Assembly (NCBI RefSeq): GCF_008087625.1
Contig: NZ_CP042997.1
Location: 6,944,001 to 7,008,000 of the forward strand
Source: Aquisphaera giovannonii
GTDB taxonomy: Bacteria; Planctomycetota; Planctomycetia; Isosphaerales; Isosphaeraceae
Reading direction: 5' to 3'
DNA: 64,000 nucleotides
A program made the position numbers and the translations under genes. The stretch's first letter is position 1. Every line of letters starts with the position of its first letter. The notes below the pieces were generated by a model. The model was not told the origin of the DNA, did no database searches, and saw only the letters and a program-made list of their open reading frames with translations. Positions 17,597 to 27,740 of this stretch are shown in pieces.

Positions 17597-18765
17597 GTTC
17601 GGGGCCCGCCTGTCTGCCCGTCGCGGCGGGCCTGCGGAGGGCCGGCGAGCTCGCCGGCGATGGACGCGGGCAGCGGCCGGCGCCAGACCAATCCCTTCAG
17701 GTCCTCCCAGCCGTGCATGAGCGCCCGGACGAGCGAATGGAGCACCCCGACGCCGCCATAGCGGTAGGGGAAGAGCTCGCGCTGGATCCACAGGAGCGCC
17801 TTGTCGATCGCCAGGGCGACGACGGGGATGATGAGGAGGACCAGGACCACGTGCTCCCGGGGCCCGCGGCGCTGGGAGGTGTTGATGATGTCGCCCAGGC
17901 CGCCGGATTCGCCGCCGAACTTCACGACCTCGGCCAGCATGATGTAGCCGAAGGCGAGGGAGAACAGCAGCCGGAGCGAGTTGAAGACGCCCGGCAGCGC
18001 CAGCGGGACGAGCACCTTCATGATCGCCTGCCACCGGCCCGCGCCCAGGGTGTATGCCGAATCGACGTACGACTCGCGGACCTCGCGGATGGACCGCGCG
18101 GTGTCGGACACGATGAACGCCACGCAGGCGATGAAGATGAACATCGTCTTCTGGAGCTCGCCGATGCCGAACAGCGAGAAGGTCAGCGGGATGAGCGCCG
18201 CGACGGGGATGTTCCGGCCGAAGACGGTCACCGGCAGGAAGAAGGCGTCGACCCTCGTGAAGCAGCCGCAGAGGATGCCGAGCGGGACGCCGACCGCGGT
18301 GGCCAGGCCGAATCCCGAGGCGACCCGCCGCAGGCTCGTGAGCAGGTTGCGCGTGAGCGCGCGGTCGAACCAGAGGCTGTGGAAGGTCGCGAACGTCTCC
18401 GACGGGCTGCTGATCCCGGACGACGGGGACAGGATCCGCTCCTCGGCCTCGCCGCGAGTGACGAACCACCAGATCCCGAAGCAGGCCGCGATGCCGAGCA
18501 GCCCCATGAGAGCCACCTGCCACCGGGGCGCATCCTCTCGCAGGCCCAGGGGCAGCCTGGAGAGGAGCGATCGGCGGGCGGCCGGCATGGCGGGCGAGGC
18601 GAGGGCAGGGCGGGGCGGTGAGGTCGCCCCGTCCGCCGTTTCCGTCCCGAGTCTCGGGCTCTTCGTCTCGTTTTCCGTTTGGTCCATTCGACCTACCAGG
18701 CTCCGGGCGACTCCCGGGTCGAGATCCGATCCTGCGATCGGCCTAACGGTCGGCGCATCGCCCAT
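17593..18765 (-). CDS. ABC transporter permease (SsuC/TauC-like)
   Basis: 390 residues with about six membrane segments after a hydrophilic N-terminal region of ~75 residues. The binding-protein-dependent transport domain is clear, including the EAA-type loop (SAYTLGAGRWQAIMKVLVPL, then ALPGVFNSLR) that contacts the ATPase. An ATG at 18687 (MDQTENE) would shorten the protein by 26 residues and is a reasonable alternative start. It follows the substrate-binding gene by ~100 bases and overlaps the ATPase gene by four. Confidence 0.9.
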
Positions 18766-18862
18766 GCGTCCGGCCGCGGGCCTCTGCTCCCCCTCCCGAG
18801 AGCGGTAGAGGGAGGCGTATGCTCATCCGAGTTGATCTCGTGGCGTCCACCGCGGCAGGGGC

Positions 18863-20629
18863 TCAGGCCGCCCTCTCCGCGGTAAGCACCTTCACCTCGA
18901 CCCGCCGGTTCTTCGAGTGGTTGTCCGGATCGGCCGGGTCGGCCGGGCGGTCCCAGCCGACGCCGTCCGCGTTGAAGCGGTTCGGGTCCAGGCTGGGGTA
19001 TTTCTGGAGGAGGGCCTCCTTGATCGCGTTCGCGCGATTGAGCGACAGGTCCTTAACGAGCTGGGCGGGCACCTGGCCCCGCATCGAGCCGTCGGTGTGC
19101 CCCTCGATGACGATCCGGGCCGCGCCGAACTGGCCGGCGAGCTGGGCGATCTCCTCGAGGACGTTGTTCACGTTCGGGTCGTAGAGCTCCTCGCGGGCCT
19201 TGCCGTCCACCGTCCGTTCCACCTTCTTGAACGGGTCCCAGCTATTGGGGAAGAAGTGGAGCACCACGGTGTTGGTGAGGATCTCCTCGCTCTCGCCCTT
19301 GACCGTCTGGAGGTCCTTCGCGGGCGCCATGGTCCCGTACTCGGATTTCTGCGAGGCGTACTTCTCCTCCTTGCCGAGCTTCTGGATGATCGAGAAGTCC
19401 ATCACCTGGTCGAAGGGGACCGGCTGGTGCTGGATCGAGCCGATACGGCGGTAGAGGTAGTACGCCCGCTGCCAGACCCGCTCGAAGTTCGTCGGATTGT
19501 TCTGGTTCAGGAAGAACTGGAAGTTCTCCGCCCAGTTCGTGCTGTGGGCGTCGCCGAGCATGCCGAGCGCGTCCTTGGCCGGGATGCTGTAGCCGGCGGC
19601 CATGAGGCCCGAGACCTTCTGCCGGGCATCATCGCTCTTGAGCTGCTCCATCGCGTCGAAGATGCCCCGCGTGATCGCCTCCAGGATGGGCTCGTGGTCG
19701 CGGGCGAAGTCCGCCCGGGCGAACCAGATGTCGGCGACCAGGTGGTTGGCCTCCTTGGTCGTGACGAGCATCCGATTGCCCTTCACGCTCGACAGGTTGT
19801 AGATGTCCGGCGCCCAGGAGACGCAGGCGGCGATGTCCTTCTGGCTGTTGAACGCCGCGGCGGCCTGGAAGGCGTCGTCGGTGTAGATCATCTGGACCTC
19901 GGACGGCTGCACGCCGCCGGAGACCAGCGTGTTGAGCGCGAAGTACTGGGACGGCGAGTTCTGCGCCATCACCATCTTCTTGCCGCGGAGGTCGGCCACG
20001 GTCTTGATGTTCTCCCGGACGACGATGCCGTCGCCGCCGTTGGAGAAGTCCACCTGCTGGTAGATCCGCGGCATGATCGTCGAGTCCTTGGGCTTGCCCT
20101 GGGAGTCGACGAAGCCTTCCAGGAACAGCGGGACCATGTCCAGCGTGCCCCAGCCGATGTGAACCTCGCCCGAGGCGTAGGCGTCGCGCATCGCCACCGG
20201 GTTGTCGATCAGGACGAGGTCCAGCTTGAACGGCTTGCCGTCGGCCGTCTTCCACTCCTTGCCCGCCTTGAATCCGTCATTGGCCAGGACGATGGGGGCC
20301 CAGCCCGCCCAGATATTGAGGGCGAACCGCACCGTGTTGTTGTTCTGCTCCAGCGGCTTGTACTTCCCCGTCCCCTTCACGGGCGGGAGCTTCTCGGCCG
20401 GGACGAACTTGTATTCCTTGACCGTCGTCGGGCTGGTGGCGTCCGTCGACTCGGCGGCCTGCTCCAGGCCCTTGGGTTCGATGGGGCCGCCCCCGTCCTT
20501 GGCCTCCTCCTGCGGCTGCCCGGGCCTGGGCGCGACCACATCCTTGCGGTAGACGGCGAAGGCGATCAGGCCCAGCACCACCGCGGCGAGGGCCACGTAA
20601 AATGCGGGTTTCGGCTGTCCGGCGGCCAT
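18863..20629 (-). CDS. ABC substrate-binding protein fused to a C-terminal OmpA-like peptidoglycan-binding domain
   Basis: 588 residues. An N-terminal anchor (FYVALAAVVLGLIAFAVYR) is followed by a Pro/Glu-rich linker, then a SsuA/NMT1-type periplasmic binding domain from about residue 95 (VRFALNIWAGWAPIVLANDG; VHIGWGTLDMVPLFLEG; VADLRGKKMVMAQNSPSQYF). The last ~120 residues are OmpA-like: VIEGHTDGS, LSLNRANAIKEALLQKY and NRRVEVKV, which include the Asp and Arg expected to grip diaminopimelate. The protein would be tethered to the membrane and could also hold the cell wall. First gene of the operon followed by permease, ATPase and coiled-coil genes. Ligand unknown. Confidence 0.9.
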   Translation of the reverse strand: MAAGQPKPAFYVALAAVVLGLIAFAVYRKDVVAPRPGQPQEEAKDGGGPIEPKGLEQAAESTDATSPTTVKEYKFVPAEKLPPVKGTGKYKPLEQNNNTVRFALNIWAGWAPIVLANDGFKAGKEWKTADGKPFKLDLVLIDNPVAMRDAYASGEVHIGWGTLDMVPLFLEGFVDSQGKPKDSTIMPRIYQQVDFSNGGDGIVVRENIKTVADLRGKKMVMAQNSPSQYFALNTLVSGGVQPSEVQMIYTDDAFQAAAAFNSQKDIAACVSWAPDIYNLSSVKGNRMLVTTKEANHLVADIWFARADFARDHEPILEAITRGIFDAMEQLKSDDARQKVSGLMAAGYSIPAKDALGMLGDAHSTNWAENFQFFLNQNNPTNFERVWQRAYYLYRRIGSIQHQPVPFDQVMDFSIIQKLGKEEKYASQKSEYGTMAPAKDLQTVKGESEEILTNTVVLHFFPNSWDPFKKVERTVDGKAREELYDPNVNNVLEEIAQLAGQFGAARIVIEGHTDGSMRGQVPAQLVKDLSLNRANAIKEALLQKYPSLDPNRFNADGVGWDRPADPADPDNHSKNRRVEVKVLTAERAA

Positions 20630-20897
20630 TGTCGATGTACCTCAATCCCGAGACGTCGGTGATTCGATGCCGGGTGCGCTCGCGGAAGCCCCGGCGACAC
20701 TTCAAGGTAACCCTCGCTGCAAGATCATGCAACGAACGGCCCCCCGCCCGATTCCCCCGTGTCTTCGCCGGCCTCGGCCGGATGTTCGAAGCAATCGGCC
20801 GAGGAGCCGACGTCCCCGCGTCCGCCCGGGTTCGCCGCGTCCGACGCTGCTTGACGGCCCTTCGCCGTTTGGTATTCTCCGCGGCCGGAGGTGCGGA

Positions 20898-21056
20898 ATG
20901 CGCAGGTTTTTGCTCGTCCTGGGTCTGTTGTTCGCGTTCGGATGCGCCGATCAGAGCGCCGATCTGACGACCCAGGCGGCCCAACAGACCGAGCAGATGC
21001 GAGACCTGAACAGCTCCCTCATCGGGAGCTCTCGCCACCCCGCCTGGTTCCAGTAA
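20898..21056 (+). CDS. Small lipoprotein, 52 residues
   Basis: MRRFLLVLGLLFAFGC has a basic start, a hydrophobic core and a lipobox-like FAFGC, so the mature product would be a ~37-residue lipoprotein beginning at Cys16. GGAGG at 20887-20891 is close to the ATG at 20898 and supports the start. The mature part is polar (DQSADLTTQAAQQTEQMRDL). The function is unknown; similar tiny lipoproteins are common in planctomycetes. It converges on the PspA-like gene, with 34 bases between stops. Confidence 0.6.
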   Translation: MRRFLLVLGLLFAFGCADQSADLTTQAAQQTEQMRDLNSSLIGSSRHPAWFQ

Positions 21057-21090
21057 GGCGCAATCTGAGGGGGCCGGGCCATCCGCGCCG

Positions 21091-21828
21091 TCAGGACGTC
21101 TCGGATACCCGGACGCGGCCGGGCCGGGCGACCTCCCCGGCGGGCGGGAGCCCTGACAGGGCTTCCCGCCGCTCGAACTCGCGGAGGGCGTCTTCCGCAA
21201 GCTGGCCCTGGGTCGCTTGCTCCCCACGGAACTCGTCGACCCCCTGGCCGGAGAGGTCGGCGTCGACCCTCACCTTCGCCCGGTCGAGGTCGATCCTGTC
21301 CTGGATCTGGGACTCGAGGCGGCCGAAGTCGGTCGTCGAGTCGACGCGGAATTCCTGGGCCAGTCGGGCCATCTCGGCCTCGGCGGCGCTCATCTTCAGC
21401 TCGGCGTCGTAGCGGGCGATTCGTTCCCGGATCTCGGCGAGCTTCCTGCCGGCGTCCTGGATCTTCAGGAGGTTGTTCTCGTAGGCCCGCTCGTGGAGGT
21501 CGAGCTGGGCCCGGTTCTCGGCCAGCTCCCTCCGCGCCCGCTGCAAGTCCAGGGCGTAGCGCCCGGCCGCCTCCCGGTCACCGGACTGGAGGCACGTCCT
21601 CACGGTGGCGTCCAGCCTCTCCGCGTTGGCGGCGCCCCGCGCGGCCTGCCGGGCGACCCTCTCCACCAGGGCGCGGTAGTCGGCCAGGCCGACCCGGCCG
21701 TCCCGGAGCTGATCGACGGCGCGGTCGTACTCGAGCTGCATCGCCGCGATCGGGTCCGCCTCCCAGAAGAGGCCGGCCAGCTTGTGGATCTGGGCCCGCA
21801 GACTTCGCCAGAACTGGTCCAGGATCAT
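21091..21828 (-). CDS. PspA/IM30-like coiled-coil protein
   Basis: 245 residues from the ATG at 21826-21828 (MILDQFWRSLRAQIHKLAGL); a longer frame upstream adds unrelated residues. An amphipathic N-terminal helix is followed by continuous charged helices (AMQLEYDRAVDQLRDGRVGL; DLQRARRELAENRAQLDLHE; RKLAEIRERIARYDAELKM). This matches the ESCRT-III-like PspA/Vipp1 layout, although identity to named members cannot be judged by eye. Such proteins bind stressed inner membranes. The C-terminal ~60 residues are variable. The next minus-strand gene upstream ends at 21983 and may be unrelated. Confidence 0.6.
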   Translation of the reverse strand: MILDQFWRSLRAQIHKLAGLFWEADPIAAMQLEYDRAVDQLRDGRVGLADYRALVERVARQAARGAANAERLDATVRTCLQSGDREAAGRYALDLQRARRELAENRAQLDLHERAYENNLLKIQDAGRKLAEIRERIARYDAELKMSAAEAEMARLAQEFRVDSTTDFGRLESQIQDRIDLDRAKVRVDADLSGQGVDEFRGEQATQGQLAEDALREFERREALSGLPPAGEVARPGRVRVSETS

Positions 21829-21982
21829 CGACGTGCCCGCCCCACGGTGCCCCCAGGCAGTCCAGACGCAGGATGCGATGTTACCAGCCCGGCCCGAGAA
21901 ACGACGAGGCCCGTCGCCCCACCCTTCGAGGTGAGGCGACGGGCCCGTGCGGTTCCGCATCCTCGATCGGCCGGGCGATCGG

Positions 21983-24295
21983 TCATCGAGGAGCCGCGGC
22001 GACGGCGGGCGCCGTCAATTCCGCGGTCGGGGCCGCCCCGGTCCCGGGGGCGGCGGCCGCGGCGGCGGGGGCCGCCTCGGCGGCGGGGGCGGGGGCCCCG
22101 GTCGTGGCCGGGATCGGAGGGGCACCCTCGGGCGAAGGCGCCGGCGTGCTCGGCACCTGCGACGGGGGGCCGGCCGGCGCGGTGGGCAGGACCTCCGGGC
22201 CGGGCGCCGCGGGCCCGGCCTGGACGAGGTTCACCCGCATCCAGCCCGAGGGATCGAGCGGCGAGACGGACTGGATCGCGAAGCCGCGGAGGTTCAGCTT
22301 GTCGAGGCTCGCCTGGAGCGGCTGGGTCCGCAGCTTGGCGCCGATCGTGTTCATCACGAGGGCCCCGGTGAAGCGGGTCAGCGGAGCGGCCTTGCTCTCG
22401 TCGGTGTCGATCGCCAGGACCTGCGAGCCCGGCGACGGCGTGAAGTCCTGGATCTGCGCCTTGATCTGCCGGGTCGCGGGGTCGAGCTGATGCGAGAAGG
22501 CGACCTCGAGCTGGGGCATCTTGATCCGCAGCACGTTCCCCTTGACGCCGATCATCGAGCCGGCCGAGCTGTTCGGGTCGGGCGCCGGGACGTCGATCTG
22601 GACGTCGTGGATGATCGCCACGAGGTATCCGCGGGCGTCGGCGGCGAAGTCCGGCGGCTGGCTCGGCCGCTTGATCCGCAGGGCCGTCACCTTCGCGTTG
22701 TTCTGCTTGCGGACGTCCCGGGCGACCGACAGATACGTCGGGAAATCGACGTTGACCCGGGTGACCGCCGCCTCGCCCGGGGGCGTGCCGGGGGGGACGT
22801 CCCTGGTGCGGATCATGACGTTCTCCACCGCCTGGACGACCGGGCGCTCGAAGAGGCCCGCGACGATCCCGTCCAGCAAGGAGACGAGGTGGACGTCCGC
22901 CGTGACGCCGGCGGCGGGGACCGCGAGCGACGCCGGCTGGGGCGCATCGGCCCCGCGCTGCTTGTCCCCGGAGCGGCTCTGGAGCAGCCCGTTGACGTAG
23001 ACCGCCTCGGGGCGAGAGCGCAGCGACAGGCCGCTGATCAGGAAGTCCTGGACGGTCGCGGTGTTGTCGCCGGGCAGGAACTGGCGGAGCTGGGCGTTGC
23101 GCTGGGCGGTCTCGCCGGCGATCCGGGACTCCGCCTCTTCCTGCGCCTCGCCCGGGATCCGCTGGCGGAACTGGCCGATCGCCCCCTCATACACCTTCTG
23201 ATTGATCGCTTCCTGGTTCAGGCCGATCAGGCCGGCGACCGCTCGGCCGACCCCGCCGCCCTGGGCGGGCACCGAGCAGATGCTGGCGTCGATGTTGTGG
23301 TTGTACGCCGGCCAGATCTGGAGGCCGGAGGGCCGGAGGACCGTGTAGATCGTGAGGTTGGCCTGGTCGACCGTGGTCGCGGAGAAGACGTAGAGCTTGG
23401 CGGCCCGCTGGCCCTGCGGGTCGCTCGCGATCTGGTTCTGGAAATCCGTGATCGGCGTCACGCTCGTCAGGGCCTGGCTGTTGAAGAACATGATGCCGTC
23501 GTCGCTGGGCAGCAGGCCGAAGCCCGTCTTGGGGCCGGCGGTGACCTGGGACCAGTAGCCCTTGCGATACACGGGGCCGGTCTGGACCAGCCACTGATTG
23601 AAGAAGGGCGAGACGACGTTCACGTCCGCCGTCACGTCCAGATTGGGCTGGTTGAACAGCTCGTTCACCGCGTTCTGCAGGTCCCAGGAGGGCTGCCACG
23701 GATGCTCGCTGTTGCGGGTCTGGAGCAGCCGGAGGGCCTGGTGGATCTTCTTCAGGCCGTCCGCCCGCTGCGAGACGGTGGCCGCGGCGTTGTACTCGTT
23801 CAGGGCCTTGCCCAGGTCGTTGGCCACGAAGTCCAGCCAGCGCTGGCGATTGGCCTTCACCGCCGGGTCTTCCGTCTGGGGCAGGCTCTTGACGGTCTCG
23901 TCGAGCCGGCGCTCCGCCGAGGCGAGGTGGAGCCTCGGGTTGATCCACTGGAGGAGCTCCGCGCGGAGCTGCTGGGCCGGGGCCCATGCCACCGCGCCGA
24001 GGGCCGCCGAGACCTCGTTGAGCCGCTCCAGCGACGCCAGCCGCCCCGCCGGCTCGGTTGCCTTCGTGTAGGCGTCCAGGTCCGACTGGATGGCGTCGAA
24101 GAGCGCGAACCATCCCGGTGCGTTAGGCTGCCTCGCCGCCGGGTCGTCCAGGGCCTTCCGAATGGCGTCCATCGACGATTTGACGCCCACGTAGCTCGGC
24201 GCCGCAGGGGCCGCCGCCCATGCCCGTTCCCGGCCTCCTGGCCACCCGCCCCACAGCAATCCGGCTGCGAGCCCAGCGAGAAGAACGCGTCGCAT
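21983..24295 (-). CDS. Large exported protein of unknown function
   Basis: 770 residues with a signal peptide (MRRVLLAGLAAGLLWGGW, then an AWAAAP cleavage-like site). The N-terminal half is helical and hydrophilic, with Trp/Gln-rich segments; the middle contains beta-rich parts (LTIYTVLRPSGLQIWPAYN; FPTYLSVARDV). The final ~75 residues are an Ala/Pro low-complexity tail, consistent with a surface or periplasmic protein. No catalytic motif or family was recognised. The gene is divergent from the FG-GAP lipoprotein gene across ~380 bases. Confidence 0.75.
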   Translation of the reverse strand: MRRVLLAGLAAGLLWGGWPGGRERAWAAAPAAPSYVGVKSSMDAIRKALDDPAARQPNAPGWFALFDAIQSDLDAYTKATEPAGRLASLERLNEVSAALGAVAWAPAQQLRAELLQWINPRLHLASAERRLDETVKSLPQTEDPAVKANRQRWLDFVANDLGKALNEYNAAATVSQRADGLKKIHQALRLLQTRNSEHPWQPSWDLQNAVNELFNQPNLDVTADVNVVSPFFNQWLVQTGPVYRKGYWSQVTAGPKTGFGLLPSDDGIMFFNSQALTSVTPITDFQNQIASDPQGQRAAKLYVFSATTVDQANLTIYTVLRPSGLQIWPAYNHNIDASICSVPAQGGGVGRAVAGLIGLNQEAINQKVYEGAIGQFRQRIPGEAQEEAESRIAGETAQRNAQLRQFLPGDNTATVQDFLISGLSLRSRPEAVYVNGLLQSRSGDKQRGADAPQPASLAVPAAGVTADVHLVSLLDGIVAGLFERPVVQAVENVMIRTRDVPPGTPPGEAAVTRVNVDFPTYLSVARDVRKQNNAKVTALRIKRPSQPPDFAADARGYLVAIIHDVQIDVPAPDPNSSAGSMIGVKGNVLRIKMPQLEVAFSHQLDPATRQIKAQIQDFTPSPGSQVLAIDTDESKAAPLTRFTGALVMNTIGAKLRTQPLQASLDKLNLRGFAIQSVSPLDPSGWMRVNLVQAGPAAPGPEVLPTAPAGPPSQVPSTPAPSPEGAPPIPATTGAPAPAAEAAPAAAAAAPGTGAAPTAELTAPAVAAAPR

Positions 24296-24675
24296 TCGAT
24301 CAGTCCCTCGGATGTTCCAGCCTGAGGCGCAAGTCCATGTGCGTACCCTTATCGCCCCCGGCTCGCTTGTCGCTTGATCGTTTCTTCCGCCCAGATTACC
24401 AGGATCCCCTGAGTTTTCCTATCAACCCTCATGCCCCGGCGAGCGGCCGCAATCGTCGGCGTCCGCCCCGAGCCCGCGGGGGACGACAGGGGAGGCCCGG
24501 GCGTGCTAGAATCGGCGTTCCGATCCGGATCACCTTCGGAATCCGCCATCTTCTTCCCGGCCGGGTCGGCAATCGGGTCCGCAAATAATCATCCATCGTC
24601 TTCTCCCGGGACGCGGCGGATGCGGAGACTTTCCCTGTGTCGCATGTCGTTGCTTCGAGAGTATTTCAGGCGGGA
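24296..24675. other. Divergent intergenic region
   Basis: About 380 bases between two divergent genes for exported proteins. No supported ORF, repeat or RNA. It must hold both promoters, but I could not identify convincing -35/-10 elements. Confidence 0.4.
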
Positions 24676-26685
24676 ATGGCCCGGCACCTCTGGCCGGTCT
24701 TCCTGGCGATCACGTTGGCGGGGTGCGGGACGGCGACGCCTACCGGCGGCGATCGCAGGCCGTTGAACGGGGGCGGCGCCTCCGCGTCCGGGCCCGCAGC
24801 CTCCCCCTCATCCGGAAAGACGGCCGATTCCACGCGGTCCAACGGCAGCAATTCCCAGGCCGAGCCCCAGAAGTCGAGCATCGCCGGCGACCGGCAGACG
24901 GTCGTCTCCTCGAACGTCACGCTGACGAAGCAGACCGAATCCAGCCCCTTCCGCTTCACGGAAGTCTCGAAGGAGTGGGGCATCGACTTCGTCGAGTTCT
25001 CGGGCATGACGGCGAACAAGTATTTCCCGACCGCCAACGGCTCCGGGCTGGCGATCTTCGACTACGACAACGACGGCCTGATGGACGTCTACTTCGCGAC
25101 GTGCACCGAGCTGCCCCTGGGGACCGGCACGCGCAAGGAGCCGAACCGGCTCTTCAAGAACCTCGGCAACGGCAAGTTCAAGGACGTCACGGAGGCCGCG
25201 GGGGTCGGCCATCGCGGGTTCACGCACGGCGTGATCGCGGCCGACCTCGACAACGACGGCGACCAGGACCTCTTCCTCTGCTGCTACGGGCCGAACGTCC
25301 TCCTGCGGAACAACGGCGACGGCACGTTCAAGGACATCAGCAAGGCCGCCGGCATCGACAAGCCCAACTGGTCCTCCGGCGGCGCGGTGATCGACTACGA
25401 CAACGACGGCGACCTCGACATCTACGTCGCCAACTACGGCCGCTGGAATTACCCCGAGGACCACACGACGGTCGGCGACCTGGAGAAGAAGATCTACCTC
25501 TACTCCTCGCCCCGGACCATCAAGACGGTCAGGCACCTCTTCTATCGCAACAACGGCGACATGACGTTCACGGACGTCTACGACAAGGTGATCACCGTCG
25601 AGAAGGAAGAGGTCGTCCAGAAGGAGGAGGTCGACCCCGCCACCAAGGCAAAGAAGACGGTCGAGGTGAAGGAGAAGAGGCGCGTGCCGCACCCCCGCGA
25701 CGACGGGCACGGGTTCGGCGTCGTGGCGGCGGACCTCAACGACGACGGCCTGACCGACCTCTACGTCGCCAACGACATGAACCCGCACTTCCTCTTCCTG
25801 AACAACGGCGACGGCACGTTCGACGACGTCTCCGAGGTCTCCGGCGCGGCGTTCGACAACAACGGCATCGCGCAGTCGGGCATGGGCGTGGACGCGGAGG
25901 ACGTGGACGGCGACGGCCTCCCCGAGATCATCTCCACCCACTTCGCCAACGAGTACGCCACCTTCTACATGAACTACGGCAAGGGCCTCTTCTACGACAA
26001 CACGGCGTTCTTCGGGCTCGCGTCCGACACCATGCCGTTCGTCAAGTGGGGCACCGGCTTCCTGGACTTCGACAACGACGGCTGGCCCGACCTGTTCATC
26101 TCCAACGGCCACGTGGACGACAACCGCCGCGAGCTGAACCAGCCGGTCGATTACGAGGAGATCCCGCTCCTGTTCCGCAACATGCAGGGCAAGCGGTTCA
26201 AGCTCTCCACGAAGGACGTCGGCCCGTATTTCGACACGAGGCACGTCGGCCGGGGCTCCGCCTCCGGGGACCTCGACAACGACGGCGACATCGACCTCAT
26301 CGTCAACGAGAAGGACCGGCCCGCCGCCGTCCTCCGCAACGACACGCCGACGAAGAACCACTGGGTACGCCTGGTCCTCCAGGGCACGAAGAGCAACCGC
26401 GACGCCGTCGGGACCAGGATCGAGGTGGACACCGGGCGGACCTACCTGGACCCGCGCAAGAACGAGCAGAAGCCCTGGAAGATCTACCGGCAGAAGAAGG
26501 GGGGAGTGAGCCTCGAGTCCACGAGCGACTCGCGCGTCCTGATCGGGATCGGCGAGACGGCGGAGATCCCGAAGATCACGATCCGATGGCCCTCCGGCAT
26601 CGTGAGCACGCTCGAGAAGGTGCAGGTGGACCGGGACCACAAGGTCGTGGAGCCGAAGGACGGCAAGCCGGCCCCGGCGAAATGA
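24676..26685 (+). CDS. CRTAC1-type lipoprotein with FG-GAP/VCBS repeats and a C-terminal ASPIC/UnbV domain
   Basis: 669 residues from the ATG at 24676, chosen because it starts a lipoprotein signal (MARHLWPVFLAITLAGC). Seven calcium-loop repeats are visible, for example DYDNDGLMDVY, DLDNDGDQDLF, DYDNDGDLDIY, DLNDDGLTDLY, DVDGDGLPEI, DFDNDGWPDLF and DLDNDGDIDLI, as in integrin-alpha-like beta-propellers. A strongly charged insert (VEKEEVVQKEEVDPATKAKK) interrupts the propeller between repeats three and four. The C-terminal ~110 residues (HWVRLVLQGTKSNRDAVGTR; ITIRWPSGIVSTLEKV) match ASPIC/UnbV. Probably a surface-exposed binding protein; ligand unknown. Confidence 0.92.
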   Translation: MARHLWPVFLAITLAGCGTATPTGGDRRPLNGGGASASGPAASPSSGKTADSTRSNGSNSQAEPQKSSIAGDRQTVVSSNVTLTKQTESSPFRFTEVSKEWGIDFVEFSGMTANKYFPTANGSGLAIFDYDNDGLMDVYFATCTELPLGTGTRKEPNRLFKNLGNGKFKDVTEAAGVGHRGFTHGVIAADLDNDGDQDLFLCCYGPNVLLRNNGDGTFKDISKAAGIDKPNWSSGGAVIDYDNDGDLDIYVANYGRWNYPEDHTTVGDLEKKIYLYSSPRTIKTVRHLFYRNNGDMTFTDVYDKVITVEKEEVVQKEEVDPATKAKKTVEVKEKRRVPHPRDDGHGFGVVAADLNDDGLTDLYVANDMNPHFLFLNNGDGTFDDVSEVSGAAFDNNGIAQSGMGVDAEDVDGDGLPEIISTHFANEYATFYMNYGKGLFYDNTAFFGLASDTMPFVKWGTGFLDFDNDGWPDLFISNGHVDDNRRELNQPVDYEEIPLLFRNMQGKRFKLSTKDVGPYFDTRHVGRGSASGDLDNDGDIDLIVNEKDRPAAVLRNDTPTKNHWVRLVLQGTKSNRDAVGTRIEVDTGRTYLDPRKNEQKPWKIYRQKKGGVSLESTSDSRVLIGIGETAEIPKITIRWPSGIVSTLEKVQVDRDHKVVEPKDGKPAPAK

Positions 26686-26763
26686 GCGGCACGAGGCCGC
26701 GACGCCCGGGCGCCCCCCGCCTCCTCGTCGAATAATGCCGCCCGGATCCCGAATGACGAGTGG

Positions 26764-26788
26764 GGCCGGCCCCAACCCGGGGCCGGCC
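26764..26788. terminator. GC-rich perfect hairpin, possible terminator
   Basis: GGCCGGCCCC at 26764-26773 pairs perfectly with GGGGCCGGCC at 26779-26788 across a five-base loop. It sits between the FG-GAP gene and the membrane-protein gene. No run of T follows, so termination would be atypical. Confidence 0.4.
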
Positions 26789-26815
26789 GTCCTTCGATCA
26801 TCGGGAGGGACCGAG

Positions 26816-27580
26816 ATGAAGCCCGCGGCCACGACGAGCACTTTCGACGGCGAGGCGGCCTCCTGGGAGCCGGCGGCCGGCACGTGGCCGGCGGTCCGGC
26901 TCGGGGTCGTCCGCGAGGCCTGGCGGCTCTATCGTCGCGACGCGAAGGCCTGGTCGCTGACCATGCTGGTCGCCTTCGCCTGCGCCGCGCTCGGCGAATG
27001 GATGTCGGCGGGGGCCTTCGGGGTCGCCCGCCACGGCATGTTCGGCGGGCTTCACACGATCGGCTCGCCGGGCGTCAGGCTCCTCTCGGCCATCCTCGGC
27101 ACCGCCATCGGCGGCTTCCTCGCCGCGGGGATGATCCGCATGGCCCTGGCGCAGATCGACGGCCGGAGCCCCCGCGTCGAGGACCTGTTCCGCGTCCCCG
27201 AGAACTGGGTGGACGTGGTGCTGGCCTCGTTGCTGCTCGGCGCCGTCCTGTTCATCGGGACGTCGCTCTTCGTCATCCCCGGCCTCATCGCCGCGGGCCT
27301 GCTGATGTTCACGTACCCGCTCATCCTCGAGGCCCGCATGCCGGCCACCGGCGCGATGATCCAGAGCTACGCGACCCTGAAGGGCCAGTGGCTGCTGGCC
27401 ACGATCGTCCACCTGTGCATCGCGTTCGTCGCCGGCCTGGGCGTGATCCTGTTCGGGGTCGGCCTCCTGATCACCGGCCCGCTCTACGCCCTGTCCATCG
27501 CCGTGCTCTATCGCGAGGTCTTCGGCCCGGCCTACGCCGCCACGCCGTCCAAGCCGGGTCGGTATGACGAGATTGCCTGA
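26816..27580 (+). CDS. Polytopic membrane protein of unknown function
   Basis: 254 residues. GGGAGG at 26803-26808 fixes the start at the ATG at 26816. After ~45 hydrophilic residues come about five hydrophobic segments (SLTMLVAFACAALGEW; LLSAILGTAIGGFLAAGMI; VVLASLLLGAVLFIGTSL; IPGLIAAGLLMFTYPLIL; LCIAFVAGLGVILFGVGLL). The order of IPGL, a following loop and GQW resembles uncharacterised integral-membrane families such as DUF975, a weak match. It is followed by a strong hairpin at 27741-27772. No partner gene suggests a role. Confidence 0.7.
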   Translation: MKPAATTSTFDGEAASWEPAAGTWPAVRLGVVREAWRLYRRDAKAWSLTMLVAFACAALGEWMSAGAFGVARHGMFGGLHTIGSPGVRLLSAILGTAIGGFLAAGMIRMALAQIDGRSPRVEDLFRVPENWVDVVLASLLLGAVLFIGTSLFVIPGLIAAGLLMFTYPLILEARMPATGAMIQSYATLKGQWLLATIVHLCIAFVAGLGVILFGVGLLITGPLYALSIAVLYREVFGPAYAATPSKPGRYDEIA

Positions 27581-27740
27581 CGCCGGGGAGGCGCGGCGGG
27601 AGACGACCGCGGCCGAGGTCGCCGGGCCTCGTCGCCCCGGTCGGCGATGTCCGGGACGAACCCGCGTCATCGAGCCGAATGCGGTCACGATCCCTACGCC
27701 CGACTTCCCGATCCTGGACGTGTGGCGAGCCGGAAATGAC

